The notes under the pieces are model-generated. The model made no database searches. It saw nothing but the letters and a program-made list of their open reading frames with translations, and was not told the DNA's origin. DNA of 8,307 nucleotides, taken from NCBI GenBank assembly GCA_043770215.1, contig JAYVIQ010000139.1, positions 1-8,307 on the forward strand, given 5' to 3'. Both the position numbers and the translations under genes were made by a program. This stretch comes from JAYVIQ01 sp043770215 (GTDB lineage Bacteria; Bacteroidota; Bacteroidia; Cytophagales; JAAEPT01). This document shows positions 1 through 6,772 of the stretch, in pieces. Each line of letters starts with the position of its first letter. The stretch's first letter is position 1.

Positions 1-87
1 AAAGGATCGAAGCGGAGCTCTTTGTTGCTTTTTCAGCAACAAAAGCGAGAGCGTAGAGCCTGACCCGATAGGGTTTCGCCCAAGATC
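1..87 (+). ncRNA. Hairpin-rich structured RNA or dispersed repeat element
   Basis: This non-coding block is clearly more GC-rich than the AT-rich DNA after it. A perfect 9-bp hairpin pairs 21-29 with 35-43 around a 5-base loop (30-34). Outside it, GCTC at 17-20 can pair with GAGC at 49-52, leaving a purine bulge. Further on, ACCC (63-66) can pair with GGGT (71-74) around a GATA loop. Alternatively GGG (71-73) can pair with CCC (79-81), so the two pairings compete. GATC at 5-8 and 84-87 could close the whole element. From memory, similar blocks (GGATCGAAGCGG, a variable hairpin, then GACCC and CGCCC) recur in intergenic regions of Flavobacteria. They may correspond to a published Bacteroidota RNA motif such as Flavo-1, which I cannot confirm. 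The left end may be cut by the window edge and the strand is a guess. Confidence 0.45.
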
Positions 88-259
88 ACTAATCAATTCA
101 ACTACTGGTACAATAAGGGATATTCACATTAGAAATTTAGATTTTAATGACTTTTATTATTTTCGAAACCTTAATATATATAAAAACAGCTCAGACAAGT
201 TTTTCAACAAATTAGACACCTAAGACAAAAAATAGACTATATTTTTTTTATATTGTACA

Positions 260-294
260 GCCTGATTAAAAATACTATGAATCATTTTTCAGGC
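260..294 (+). other. Hairpin in the acs leader
   Basis: GCCTG (260-264) pairs with CAGGC (290-294), and AAAAAT (268-273) pairs with ATTTTT (284-289), with a 3-base bulge at 265-267 and a 10-base loop. It ends 32 bases before the acs start codon. No T-run follows, so it does not look like an intrinsic terminator. It could be an mRNA leader structure or a protein-binding dyad. The rest of 88-326 is AT-rich and I see no gene and no good TAnnTTTG promoter match in it. Confidence 0.35.
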
Positions 295-326
295 ATTTAA
301 AATTAATACATTACACGCATTTATTT

Positions 327-2219
327 ATGTTTTCAAACATTAGTACTTTAGAACAATACAAAAAAGCATACCAGTTTAGTGTAGAAAAACCAGATGAGTT
401 CTGGGCTATGCAGGCAGAAAAATTTGTTTGGCGTAAAAAATGGGATAAGGTATTAGAATGGAACTTTGAAATCCCTAAAATTCAATGGTTTATAAATGGG
501 AAACTAAACATAACAGAAAATTGTTTAGACAGACATTTAGAAAAAAATGGAGAAAAAATTGCTCTAATTTGGGAGCCAAATGATCCGTCAGAAAAACATA
601 AAATATATACTTACAATCAGTTACATAAAGAAGTATGTACATTTTCTAATGTATTACTTGCTAAAGGCATAGGCAAAGGAGATAGAGTTGTATTGTATAT
701 GCCAATGGTACCCGAGTTGGCCATAGCTTGTTTGGCATGTGCTAGAATTGGCGCAGTACATTCAGTAGTATTTGCAGGTTTTTCTGCAAACGCTTTATCA
801 GACCGTATAAATGATGCTCAAGCAAAAATAGTTCTTTGTTCAGACGGAAACTATAGAGGAAACAAAACCATTGCTGTAAAAGATGTTGTAGATGAGGCAT
901 TAAAAACTTGTCCTAGCATTAAAAATAACATCGTTTATCAAAGAACTTTTCAAACTGTATCCTGGAATAGTAACTTAGATTCTTGGTGGCATGACGAGAT
1001 AGAACGTGCAAATGCTACAAATACCGCCGTAGAAATGGACAGCGAGGACATGCTTTTTATACTTTACACCTCTGGCTCTACTGGAAAACCAAAAGGTGTG
1101 GTACATACTACTGCAGGCTATATGATATACACCGAGTATACATTTAGAAATGCTTTCCAATATAAAGAAGGTGAGATTTATTGGTGTACAGCAGACATTG
1201 GTTGGATTACAGGGCATAGTTATATTCTTTATGGTCCTTTGTTATCTGGTGCTACATCTGTGATGTTTGAAGGAGTGCCTACTTTTCCAGATGCGGGTAG
1301 ATTTTGGCAAATTTGTGAAAAACATAAAGTTTCCATTTTTTATACGGCTCCTACAGCTATTAGAGCCTTACAAGTCTATGGAACAGACTATGTAAATAAA
1401 TATGACTTGAGTTCATTAAGGGTTTTAGGATCAGTAGGTGAGCCTATTAATGACGAAGCTTGGCAATGGTATTTTAAACATATTGGCAAAGAAAAATGCC
1501 CTATTGTAGATACTTGGTGGCAAACAGAGACTGGTGGATTTATGATTGCACCCCTCGCACACATTACCCCAGAAAAACCTACTTATGCAACACTTCCACT
1601 TCCGGGAGTACAAATGTGTTTGGTAGATACTCAAGGAAAAGAAATCGAAACTACTGAAGCAAGAGGTAACTTATGTATAAAATTTCCTTGGCCGTCTATC
1701 CTAAGAACTACTTATGGAGATCATGAAAGATGTAAAGAAGTATATTTCACAACGTATCCTGGAAAATACTTTACCGGAGATGGAGCTCTAAGAGATGCTA
1801 ATGGATACTACAGAATTACTGGAAGAGTAGATGATGTTTTGAATGTAAGTGGTCATAGATTGGGTACAGCTGAAATAGAAAATGCAATAAACCAACATAA
1901 AAACGTTATAGAAAGTGCTGTTGTGGGTTATCCTCATGATATAAAAGGTCAAGGCATTTATGCTTATGTAATTTGCGAAAATGCTATCTCATATGATTTA
2001 TTAGAAAACGATATAAAAATACTTATAAATGAAATTATTGGCCCAATTGCCAAACCAGATAAAATACAAATTGTGACTGGATTGCCTAAAACCAGATCTG
2101 GTAAAATCATGAGACGTATTTTGAGAAAAATAGCTGAAGGAGATACGTCAAATTTAGGAGATATTAGTACTTTATTAGATCCTAACATTGTACAAGAAAT
2201 CATATTAGAAAGGAAGTAA
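327..2219 (+). CDS. acs: Acetyl-CoA synthetase (AMP-forming acetate-CoA ligase)
   Basis: This cytoplasmic enzyme activates acetate with ATP to acetyl-AMP and then transfers the acetyl group to CoA. The 630 residues match the usual full length. The N-terminal ACAS domain is followed by the adenylation core, with the P-loop-like motif YTSGSTGKPKG at 247-257. DTWWQTE is at 395-401; its second Trp (398) corresponds to the residue that limits the acyl pocket to acetate in characterised Acs. TGD (483-485) and GRVDDVLNVSGHR (499-511) carry the ATP-ribose Asp and the hinge. PKTRSGK (587-593) holds the catalytic Lys593, which in other bacteria is switched off by acetylation. The ATG at 327 gives a typical N-terminus and has no Shine-Dalgarno sequence, as is common in Bacteroidota. 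It stands alone, converging on the acyl-CoA reductase gene. No lysine acetyltransferase or deacetylase gene lies nearby. Confidence 0.97.
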   Translation: MFSNISTLEQYKKAYQFSVEKPDEFWAMQAEKFVWRKKWDKVLEWNFEIPKIQWFINGKLNITENCLDRHLEKNGEKIALIWEPNDPSEKHKIYTYNQLHKEVCTFSNVLLAKGIGKGDRVVLYMPMVPELAIACLACARIGAVHSVVFAGFSANALSDRINDAQAKIVLCSDGNYRGNKTIAVKDVVDEALKTCPSIKNNIVYQRTFQTVSWNSNLDSWWHDEIERANATNTAVEMDSEDMLFILYTSGSTGKPKGVVHTTAGYMIYTEYTFRNAFQYKEGEIYWCTADIGWITGHSYILYGPLLSGATSVMFEGVPTFPDAGRFWQICEKHKVSIFYTAPTAIRALQVYGTDYVNKYDLSSLRVLGSVGEPINDEAWQWYFKHIGKEKCPIVDTWWQTETGGFMIAPLAHITPEKPTYATLPLPGVQMCLVDTQGKEIETTEARGNLCIKFPWPSILRTTYGDHERCKEVYFTTYPGKYFTGDGALRDANGYYRITGRVDDVLNVSGHRLGTAEIENAINQHKNVIESAVVGYPHDIKGQGIYAYVICENAISYDLLENDIKILINEIIGPIAKPDKIQIVTGLPKTRSGKIMRRILRKIAEGDTSNLGDISTLLDPNIVQEIILERK

Positions 2220-2255
2220 GTGTATATTTTATATGAGGTTTCAATATAGAAGTAA

Positions 2256-2285
2256 CTTTAAAAGTACATGCAAAGTACTTTAAAG
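2256..2285. terminator. Possible terminator hairpin after acs
   Basis: CTTTAAAAGTAC (2256-2267) pairs with GTACTTTAAAG (2275-2285), 11 bp with one bulged A and a 7-base loop. It lies 36 bases after the acs stop. No clean T-run follows on the plus strand, so termination here is possible but not certain. Confidence 0.4.
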
Positions 2286-2352
2286 AAATATATTACTTTA
2301 CAATCTCTTTAAAAAAATAGACTAAGATTATTAACTAGTTGAACCCGTAAAA

Positions 2353-2375
2353 TTTTTGAATAAAAAATTCAAAAA
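2353..2375. terminator. AT-rich hairpin between convergent acs and the acyl-CoA reductase gene
   Basis: TTTTTGAAT (2353-2361) and ATTCAAAAA (2367-2375) form a perfect 9-bp stem with an AAAAA loop. Read on the minus strand it lies about 75 bases past the end of the reductase gene. The stem has only one G-C pair, so it is weak. The remainder of the 230-base convergent gap is AT-rich with no gene visible. Confidence 0.3.
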
Positions 2376-2449
2376 CAATTAGTGAATACTTTAAACTGCT
2401 CTATAATTAGAGATATAAAAAGAAGAATATAATTTAAATAATATATTTT

Positions 2450-3457
2450 TTAATCCAACGATTTCAAAAAAGCCACCACGTCTACCCCATCTGCATATTC
2501 TAGTATTGTTGGATTTTGTGCCTGACCAAAGCTTATATACTCTTCTTTTCCAACTACACATTGGATTTTTTCTTGGTTCTCCAATATATATTGTTTGATA
2601 TCATTTTCCGTTTGGAAGCGCTGATAATAAACAACAGAAATAGGAGAAGACAAAAGCTCAGATTCTTTGAACATCATATTTTCCGTATCTAAGAACGGCT
2701 CTCTGTTCACCAAATAAATACTTTTGTAGTATAAATAGTTATTGTCATACTTAGAAAAGTTTGTAAGTCCCGTTCTTTTTTCCATCACTTGCAACAAAGG
2801 GATTATATCTGCATCTGCCAATACAAGTAACTTAGACACATTCCTGCAACCCAAACCAAAATAACGTACAATATCTTCCACCAACAAGGTCAAGTCTTCT
2901 AAGGTTTCATTTCCTTTAATAACAGCCACAGAGGTCCTAGATTTGCGTATAATATTTGGTTTTCTAGAAAAATACTGCTCAAAATATCTAGCAGTGTTGT
3001 CACTTCCTGTAGCCAAAACGGCATCTACTTCATCTAAATTCAACTTTTCTACAAAAACGCATCTATCCGCCAGCAATGGATTAATCTTCTTTATTTCGCT
3101 AATTAAAAAAGGAATAAGTACTTTATCTTCAGCACTTAACTTTACATTTATAGAACATCCAGCCAATAAACAAATAAAAACATCATGAAAACCCACAGCA
3201 GGTATGTTGCCTGCTAAAATCAATCCTATTTTTTTGTTATGGGTCTCTATCTCAGCATACGTGTTACTAAACATCTTTAATGATTCTTCGGAGATTAAGT
3301 ACAAAATACCATCTATTGCTGCAAAAAAATTTTCTTCATTAAACCAGGGATTGTTTTGCTGAGCCAAAAAAGCGATAGACCTCAGCTCAGATTCAGGGCA
3401 TTTTTTTAGATTATTATGAAGCTGAGAGAATATTTCTAGACGTAATTGTAAATTCAT
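2450..3457 (-). CDS. LuxC-family acyl-CoA reductase (aldehyde dehydrogenase fold)
   Basis: This 335-residue protein resembles the LuxC acyl-CoA/fatty-acyl reductase family, whose founding members make aldehyde for bacterial luciferase from activated fatty acids using NADPH. Visible landmarks are LAGNIPAVGFHDV (81-93), the ATGSDNTARYF segment (149-159) typical of the nucleotide-binding region, and GLGCRNVSKL (201-210). In that last motif Cys204 is the expected acyl-thioester nucleophile. The C-terminal YADGVDVVAFL (321-331) is also familiar from Bacteroidota members. No luciferase genes are present, so the substrate is unknown; cytoplasmic location is inferred from the lack of signal or membrane segments. 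An upstream ATG at 3496 would add 13 residues rich in aromatics; I prefer the internal ATG because MNLQLRLEIF resembles family N-termini. It is divergent from the ferredoxin gene. The family call is confident, the substrate is not. Confidence 0.88.
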   Translation of the reverse strand: MNLQLRLEIFSQLHNNLKKCPESELRSIAFLAQQNNPWFNEENFFAAIDGILYLISEESLKMFSNTYAEIETHNKKIGLILAGNIPAVGFHDVFICLLAGCSINVKLSAEDKVLIPFLISEIKKINPLLADRCVFVEKLNLDEVDAVLATGSDNTARYFEQYFSRKPNIIRKSRTSVAVIKGNETLEDLTLLVEDIVRYFGLGCRNVSKLLVLADADIIPLLQVMEKRTGLTNFSKYDNNYLYYKSIYLVNREPFLDTENMMFKESELLSSPISVVYYQRFQTENDIKQYILENQEKIQCVVGKEEYISFGQAQNPTILEYADGVDVVAFLKSLD

Positions 3458-3489
3458 AGCGTAAAAATACCAAAAAACCACACAAAATC

Positions 3490-3520
3490 TTGGCACTACG
3501 CAATATCTTATTTAGTTTTG
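3490..3520 (+). promoter_or_regulatory. Bacteroidota-type promoter for the ferredoxin gene
   Basis: TTG at 3490-3492 (-33 element) and TAGTTTTG at 3513-3520 (perfect TAnnTTTG -7 element) are separated by 20 bases, the spacing expected for the primary Bacteroidota sigma factor. Transcription would begin near 3525-3528, about 45 bases before the preferred start codon at 3571. Confidence 0.6.
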
Positions 3521-3529
3521 TGTAATAAA

Positions 3530-3544
3530 TGTGCATATTGCACA
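3530..3544. promoter_or_regulatory. Perfect palindrome, candidate operator between reductase and ferredoxin genes
   Basis: TGTGCA-TAT-TGCACA is a perfect 6-bp inverted repeat with a 3-base centre. It lies just downstream of the -7 element of the ferredoxin promoter and 73 bases upstream of the divergent reductase start. Its shape is that of a dimeric regulator site. The TGTG/CACA ends recall CRP/FNR-type sites, but the half-site spacing is one base short of the classical 16-bp form. As RNA it could also form a short hairpin in the leader. Confidence 0.4.
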
Positions 3545-3570
3545 AAAAATTAAACAATCTAAGATTATCA

Positions 3571-3942
3571 ATGGCTATCATTATAACAGAAGAATGTATT
3601 AACTGTGGAGCATGCGAACCAGAATGTCCAAATACGGCAATATATGAAGGCGGTGTTCAATGGAACTATGCGCATGGCACTGCATTATCTGAAATAGAAC
3701 TAGAAGACGGTACTTCTATGGATGCAAACACGCCGCAAGACCCTATTGTAGGTGGTGCTTTTGGTGCAAATGGAAATGAATTGTACTACATAGTACCTAC
3801 AAAATGTACAGAATGTGCAGGTTTTCATGAAGAGCCTCAATGTGCTGCTGTATGCCCTGTAGACTGCTGTGTTGCAGATCCAGATTATGAAGAAGAACAA
3901 GAAGATTTACTTGCTAAAAAAGCTTGGTTACATGCCGAATAA
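3571..3942 (+). CDS. 2[4Fe-4S] dicluster ferredoxin
   Basis: This small soluble electron carrier has 123 residues from the preferred start. The first motif CINCGACEPECP gives Cys9, 12, 15 and 19. The second, CTECAGFHEEPQC followed by AAVCP, gives Cys79, 82, 91 and 95. The C-x2-C-x8-C-x3-C-P form is that of the Allochromatium-type (Alvin) dicluster ferredoxins. Two more Cys (99, 100) follow. By family rule cluster I uses Cys9/12/15/95 and cluster II Cys79/82/91/19. About 59 residues separate the two motifs, far more than in classical clostridial ferredoxins; this linker is acidic and Gly/Asn-rich and seems normal for the Bacteroidota form. An upstream ATG at 3529 would add 14 basic residues. 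I reject it because MAIIITEECINCGAC is the usual family N-terminus and 3529 lies almost at the predicted transcription start. A strong terminator follows. Confidence 0.93.
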   Translation: MAIIITEECINCGACEPECPNTAIYEGGVQWNYAHGTALSEIELEDGTSMDANTPQDPIVGGAFGANGNELYYIVPTKCTECAGFHEEPQCAAVCPVDCCVADPDYEEEQEDLLAKKAWLHAE

Positions 3943-3982
3943 GTTTTTTATCAGAAAAACTATAACTTTTTAAAGTTTTAAG

Positions 3983-4020
3983 AGCCTAGGTTAGAAAAAA
4001 ACCTAGGCTTTTCCTATTTT
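3983..4020 (+). terminator. Intrinsic terminator after the ferredoxin gene
   Basis: AGCCTAGGTT (3983-3992) and AACCTAGGCT (4000-4009) form a perfect 10-bp stem with an A-rich 7-base loop, followed by a T-rich tail (TTTTCCTATTTT). It separates the ferredoxin transcript from pgk, which starts 37 bases after the tail. Confidence 0.8.
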
Positions 4021-4056
4021 AGAGTTCTTATTACAAGTTGAATTTAAAATCAATAC

Positions 4057-5244
4057 ATGAATACGCTAAACAATTTCTCTTTTGCTGGTAAAAAAGCAAT
4101 CATACGTGTAGATATCAATGTTCCTTTGGACAAAGATTTGAACATAACAGACTACACAAGAATAAACGCAATAGTACCAACTGTTAAAAAAATATTGGCT
4201 GATGGTGGTTCTGCAATTTTAATGTCGCACTTGGGCAGACCAAAAGAAGGTCCAGAAGATAAATTTTCTTTGAAACATGTAATTAAGGCAGTTTCTGAAA
4301 AATTAGGTGTAGAAGTAGATTTTGCAAGCGATTGTATTGGCGATGAAGCCAAACAAAAAGCTTCAATTTTAGCTCCAGGTCAAGTTTTGTTGTTAGAAAA
4401 CTTACGTTTTTATAAAGAAGAAGAAAAAGGCGACGCTGACTTTGCAAAAAAATTAGCAGATCTTGGTGCAGATGTATATGTAAATGATGCTTTTGGTACT
4501 GCACACAGAGCTCATGCATCTACTTCTGTCATTGCACAATATTTTACAGATAAAGTGTGTGGTCTAGTTATGGAAGCTGAAATAGTAAATGCTGACAAAG
4601 TGTTGAAAAATGGAGTAAGCCCTGTAACAGCCATCATGGGTGGTGCAAAAATATCTGACAAACTATTAATTGTAGAAAAGTTACTTTCCATAGCAGATAA
4701 TTTAATCATTGGTGGAGGTATGTCTTATACATTTGTAAAAGCCATGGGTGGAAAAATAGGTAGATCCTTATGTGAAAATGATAAGTTAGACCTTGCGCTT
4801 GAACTGATAGAAAAAGCTAAAGCTAATAATGTAAATTTAATTTTCCCTATTGATACAGTTATTGCTGATGACTTTAACAACAATGCAAACACACAGATAG
4901 TACCAAGAGGTACAACTCCAGATGGTTGGGAAGGTCTAGACATTGGTCCAGAAACAAGAAAATTATTTTCTGAAGTAATAGAAAACTCTAAAACTGTAAT
5001 TTGGAATGGCCCTATGGGTGTAGCTGAAATGCCAAACTTTGCTCATGGAACTATAGCCATAGCACATGCGGTAAAAAATGCAACAAGCAAAGGTGCTTTT
5101 TCTTTGATAGGTGGTGGAGACTCTGCTGCAGCTATAAACAACTTAGGCTTTGGTAATGATGTAAGCTATGTAAGTACTGGTGGTGGTGCATTGCTAGAAT
5201 ACATGGAAGGAAAAGTACTTCCAGGTGTAGCTGCATTGGCTTAA
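4057..5244 (+). CDS. pgk: Phosphoglycerate kinase
   Basis: This glycolytic and gluconeogenic enzyme moves phosphate between 1,3-bisphosphoglycerate and ADP, giving 3-phosphoglycerate and ATP in the cytoplasm. The 395 residues are the normal bacterial length. Substrate-side landmarks are RVDINVP (17-23), Arg35, SHLGRP (57-62), ENLRFYKEEEKGD (114-126, Arg117) and NDAFGTAHRAHAST (143-156, Arg151). The nucleotide side shows GGAKISDK (195-202, Lys202), WNGPMG (316-321), Glu324 and GGGDS (352-356). STGGGA (373-378) is also present. All expected catalytic residues are there. The ATG at 4057 gives the standard N-terminus; there is no Shine-Dalgarno sequence. It is flanked by terminators on both sides, so it is probably transcribed alone. 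The promoter is not clear: TATTTTAG at 4015-4022 is one mismatch from the -7 consensus but overlaps the upstream terminator tail. Confidence 0.98.
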   Translation: MNTLNNFSFAGKKAIIRVDINVPLDKDLNITDYTRINAIVPTVKKILADGGSAILMSHLGRPKEGPEDKFSLKHVIKAVSEKLGVEVDFASDCIGDEAKQKASILAPGQVLLLENLRFYKEEEKGDADFAKKLADLGADVYVNDAFGTAHRAHASTSVIAQYFTDKVCGLVMEAEIVNADKVLKNGVSPVTAIMGGAKISDKLLIVEKLLSIADNLIIGGGMSYTFVKAMGGKIGRSLCENDKLDLALELIEKAKANNVNLIFPIDTVIADDFNNNANTQIVPRGTTPDGWEGLDIGPETRKLFSEVIENSKTVIWNGPMGVAEMPNFAHGTIAIAHAVKNATSKGAFSLIGGGDSAAAINNLGFGNDVSYVSTGGGALLEYMEGKVLPGVAALA

Positions 5245-5268
5245 ATTAGAATAAAAACTAAATAGTAT

Positions 5269-5302
5269 AAAAAAGCTTACTTTAAATAAGTAAGCTTTTT
5301 TT
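5269..5302 (+). terminator. Strong intrinsic terminator after pgk
   Basis: A perfect 14-bp stem pairs 5269-5282 with 5288-5301 around the loop TAAAT. The core is GCTTACTT/AAGTAAGC and the 3' arm ends in a T-run running into TATTTT. The A-run on the 5' side means it may also stop minus-strand transcription. Confidence 0.88.
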
Positions 5303-5306
5303 ATTT

Positions 5307-5314
5307 TAAGTTTG
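5307..5314 (+). promoter_or_regulatory. Candidate -7 promoter element for cobA
   Basis: TAAGTTTG matches TAnnTTTG perfectly and sits 40 bases before the cobA ATG, directly after the pgk terminator. No TTG is seen at the expected -33 distance, which falls inside the terminator stem. The promoter is therefore supported by the -7 element and its position only. Confidence 0.4.
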
Positions 5315-5354
5315 TCCCGTCTTAAATTAACGGTACACAGCAAGTAAAGATGCA

Positions 5355-6080
5355 ATGAAAAATCCAAAAATTATTTTAGTGGGTGCCGGACCAGGCGACC
5401 CAGAATTATTTACAATCAAAGGTGTAAAGGCTCTAGAACAGGCAGACGTTGTTTTGTATGATGCGCTTGCACATCCTGATATTTTGAAGTACGCAAACCC
5501 AAATGCTGAATTAATTTTTGTTGGTAAATTAAAAGGAGTTTGCCAGTTTAAACAGGAAGACATTAATGACTTAATGATTTCTAAAGCAAAAGAGAAAGGT
5601 ACGGTAGTAAGACTAAAAGGAGGCGATCCTTTTATTTTTGGCAGAGGACATGAAGAAAAACAATATGCAGAAAACTATGGAATAAATGTTTCTATTGTAC
5701 CAGGGTTATCTAGTTGCTACTCGGTACCAGAGCTTGCAGGAATACCACTTACTAGAAGAGGTGTAAATGAAAGTTTTTGGGTACTAACAGGCACAACCAA
5801 AGAACATCTATTGTCTGAAGATGTATATGAAGCTGCTAAATCTAAAGCAACAGTAGTTATTCTAATGGGCATGAGCCAGTTAGAAGAGATTATTGCGGTT
5901 TACAAAAAAGAAGAAAGAGGCCAATTGCCAATAGCAATTATACAACGAGGCACTTGGGAAACAGAAAAAAGAGGTTTAGGAACCATAGATACTATTTTAA
6001 GTGTAGTTCATGAAAAAAAAATAACTTCACCGGCAGTAATTGTAATTGGAGAAGTAGCTAACTACCTAGTAAACAAATAG
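5355..6080 (+). CDS. cobA: Uroporphyrinogen-III C-methyltransferase (SUMT)
   Basis: This S-adenosylmethionine-dependent enzyme methylates uroporphyrinogen III at C-2 and C-7 to give precorrin-2, the entry to siroheme and corrinoids. The 241 residues form a single stand-alone SUMT domain without the dehydrogenase/ferrochelatase half of CysG. Landmarks are VGAGPGDPELFTIKG (9-23), VRLKGGDPFIFGRG (85-98), VPGLSS (115-120), AGIPLT (128-133), MGM (171-173), and IQRGT (196-200) followed by the GLGT segment. One region is unusual: where many homologues have GKR followed a few residues later by His, this protein has GKLKGVCQ (57-64). Other siroheme genes and sulfite or nitrite reductase genes are absent from the window, so the end product here cannot be stated. 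It follows the pgk terminator and converges on nifU. Confidence 0.94.
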   Translation: MKNPKIILVGAGPGDPELFTIKGVKALEQADVVLYDALAHPDILKYANPNAELIFVGKLKGVCQFKQEDINDLMISKAKEKGTVVRLKGGDPFIFGRGHEEKQYAENYGINVSIVPGLSSCYSVPELAGIPLTRRGVNESFWVLTGTTKEHLLSEDVYEAAKSKATVVILMGMSQLEEIIAVYKKEERGQLPIAIIQRGTWETEKRGLGTIDTILSVVHEKKITSPAVIVIGEVANYLVNK

Positions 6081-6082
6081 AA

Positions 6083-6147
6083 CTTACAAAAAAGGGATTG
6101 TTTCTATCATCTAAATCAAAACAATTAAATCTTTTGTAAGCTCTTTT
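6083..6147. terminator. Bidirectional terminator-like long hairpin between cobA and nifU
   Basis: CTTACAAAA (6083-6091) pairs with TTTTGTAAG (6132-6140), and inside it ATTGTTT (6097-6103) pairs with AAACAAT (6119-6125), with an internal bulge and a 15-base loop. A T-run (CTCTTTTTAA) follows on the plus strand. The position, three bases past the cobA stop and 35 bases beyond the nifU end, suits a shared terminator for the convergent genes. Confidence 0.55.
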
Positions 6148-6181
6148 TAAAAACTTAGAAATACATCATATATATTGGGAA

Positions 6182-6772
6182 TTAAGCCATTACAGCTTCT
6201 ACCCTTTCTACACCTGGTACCATTCTTTTTAATAAATTCTCTATACCACTTTTGAGAGTAACCGTAGATGATGGGCAACCAGAGCAAGCCCCTTTCAAGA
6301 CTACTTTTACAACACCATTTTCTATAGAATGAAAAGAAATTGCGCCACCATCGCTTTCTACAGCAGGACGTACATATTCGTCTAGTACACTTTTAATTTG
6401 AGCTTCTTGAGGGGTTTCATTAAGGTTTGTTTTTAGATCTTCTTTTGCAACTTCTTGCTGAATTCCGTCCAAAAACATAGGTTTACCGTCTTGAATGTAT
6501 GTTTTTAAATACTCTTTAAGTTCTAAATTTATCTCAAACCAATCTGCTTCTGGAGATTTTGTGATTGTTATGAAATTAGAGGCTATAAATATCCCTTGTA
6601 TGTAACTAAATTTAGCATATAAATCTTGGGCTAATGGGCAGTTTTCAGTCCCATTATTACCCATGTAATCTAAAGTGATGTTCTCTAGTAAGTAAAAATT
6701 AAATACAAATTTTTGAGAATTTGGATTAGGACTTGATTCAGTATATATATTTACAAATTTTGGAGTTTCCAT
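6182..6772 (-). CDS. NifU-family Fe-S cluster carrier (Nfu type)
   Basis: This protein probably carries or scaffolds Fe-S clusters and delivers them to apo-proteins in the cytoplasm. The 196 residues show two domains. The N-terminal Nfu scaffold domain (about 5-105) begins with the characteristic SSPNPNSQKF segment (13-22). A short acidic linker follows. The C-terminal NifU domain (about 124-195) carries EYVRPAVESDGGAISF (132-147) and GACSGCPSST (161-170). Cys163 and Cys166 form the CxxC that binds a cluster between two subunits. The N-terminal IscU-like and the [2Fe-2S] domains of nitrogenase NifU are missing, so this is a general Nfu protein, not a nitrogen-fixation marker. It lies 73 bases downstream of aroC on the same strand. 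I found no -7 element in that spacer and no good terminator, so cotranscription with aroC is plausible. The ATG at 6772 gives a normal start. Confidence 0.94.
   Translation of the reverse strand: METPKFVNIYTESSPNPNSQKFVFNFYLLENITLDYMGNNGTENCPLAQDLYAKFSYIQGIFIASNFITITKSPEADWFEINLELKEYLKTYIQDGKPMFLDGIQQEVAKEDLKTNLNETPQEAQIKSVLDEYVRPAVESDGGAISFHSIENGVVKVVLKGACSGCPSSTVTLKSGIENLLKRMVPGVERVEAVMA

Noticed and set aside
227..2324. 13-base direct repeat AAAAAATAGACTA at 227-239 and 2312-2324, flanking acs
   Set aside because: It is short and AT-rich in AT-rich DNA, with no inverted ends, transposase or other sign of a mobile element. It is probably chance.
3458..3496. Upstream ATG extending the acyl-CoA reductase by 13 residues
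   Set aside because: The extension (MPRFCVVFWYFYA) is aromatic-rich and unlike family N-termini, and it runs into the ferredoxin promoter. The ATG at 3457 is preferred.
3529..3570. Upstream ATG extending the ferredoxin by 14 residues
   Set aside because: It lies almost at the predicted transcription start and overlaps the palindrome. The usual family N-terminus begins at 3571.
975..4943. Antisense open frames of 65 to 80 codons inside acs, the ferredoxin gene and pgk
   Set aside because: They are fully contained in well-supported conserved genes, have no recognisable domains and are explained by the codon pattern of the sense strand.
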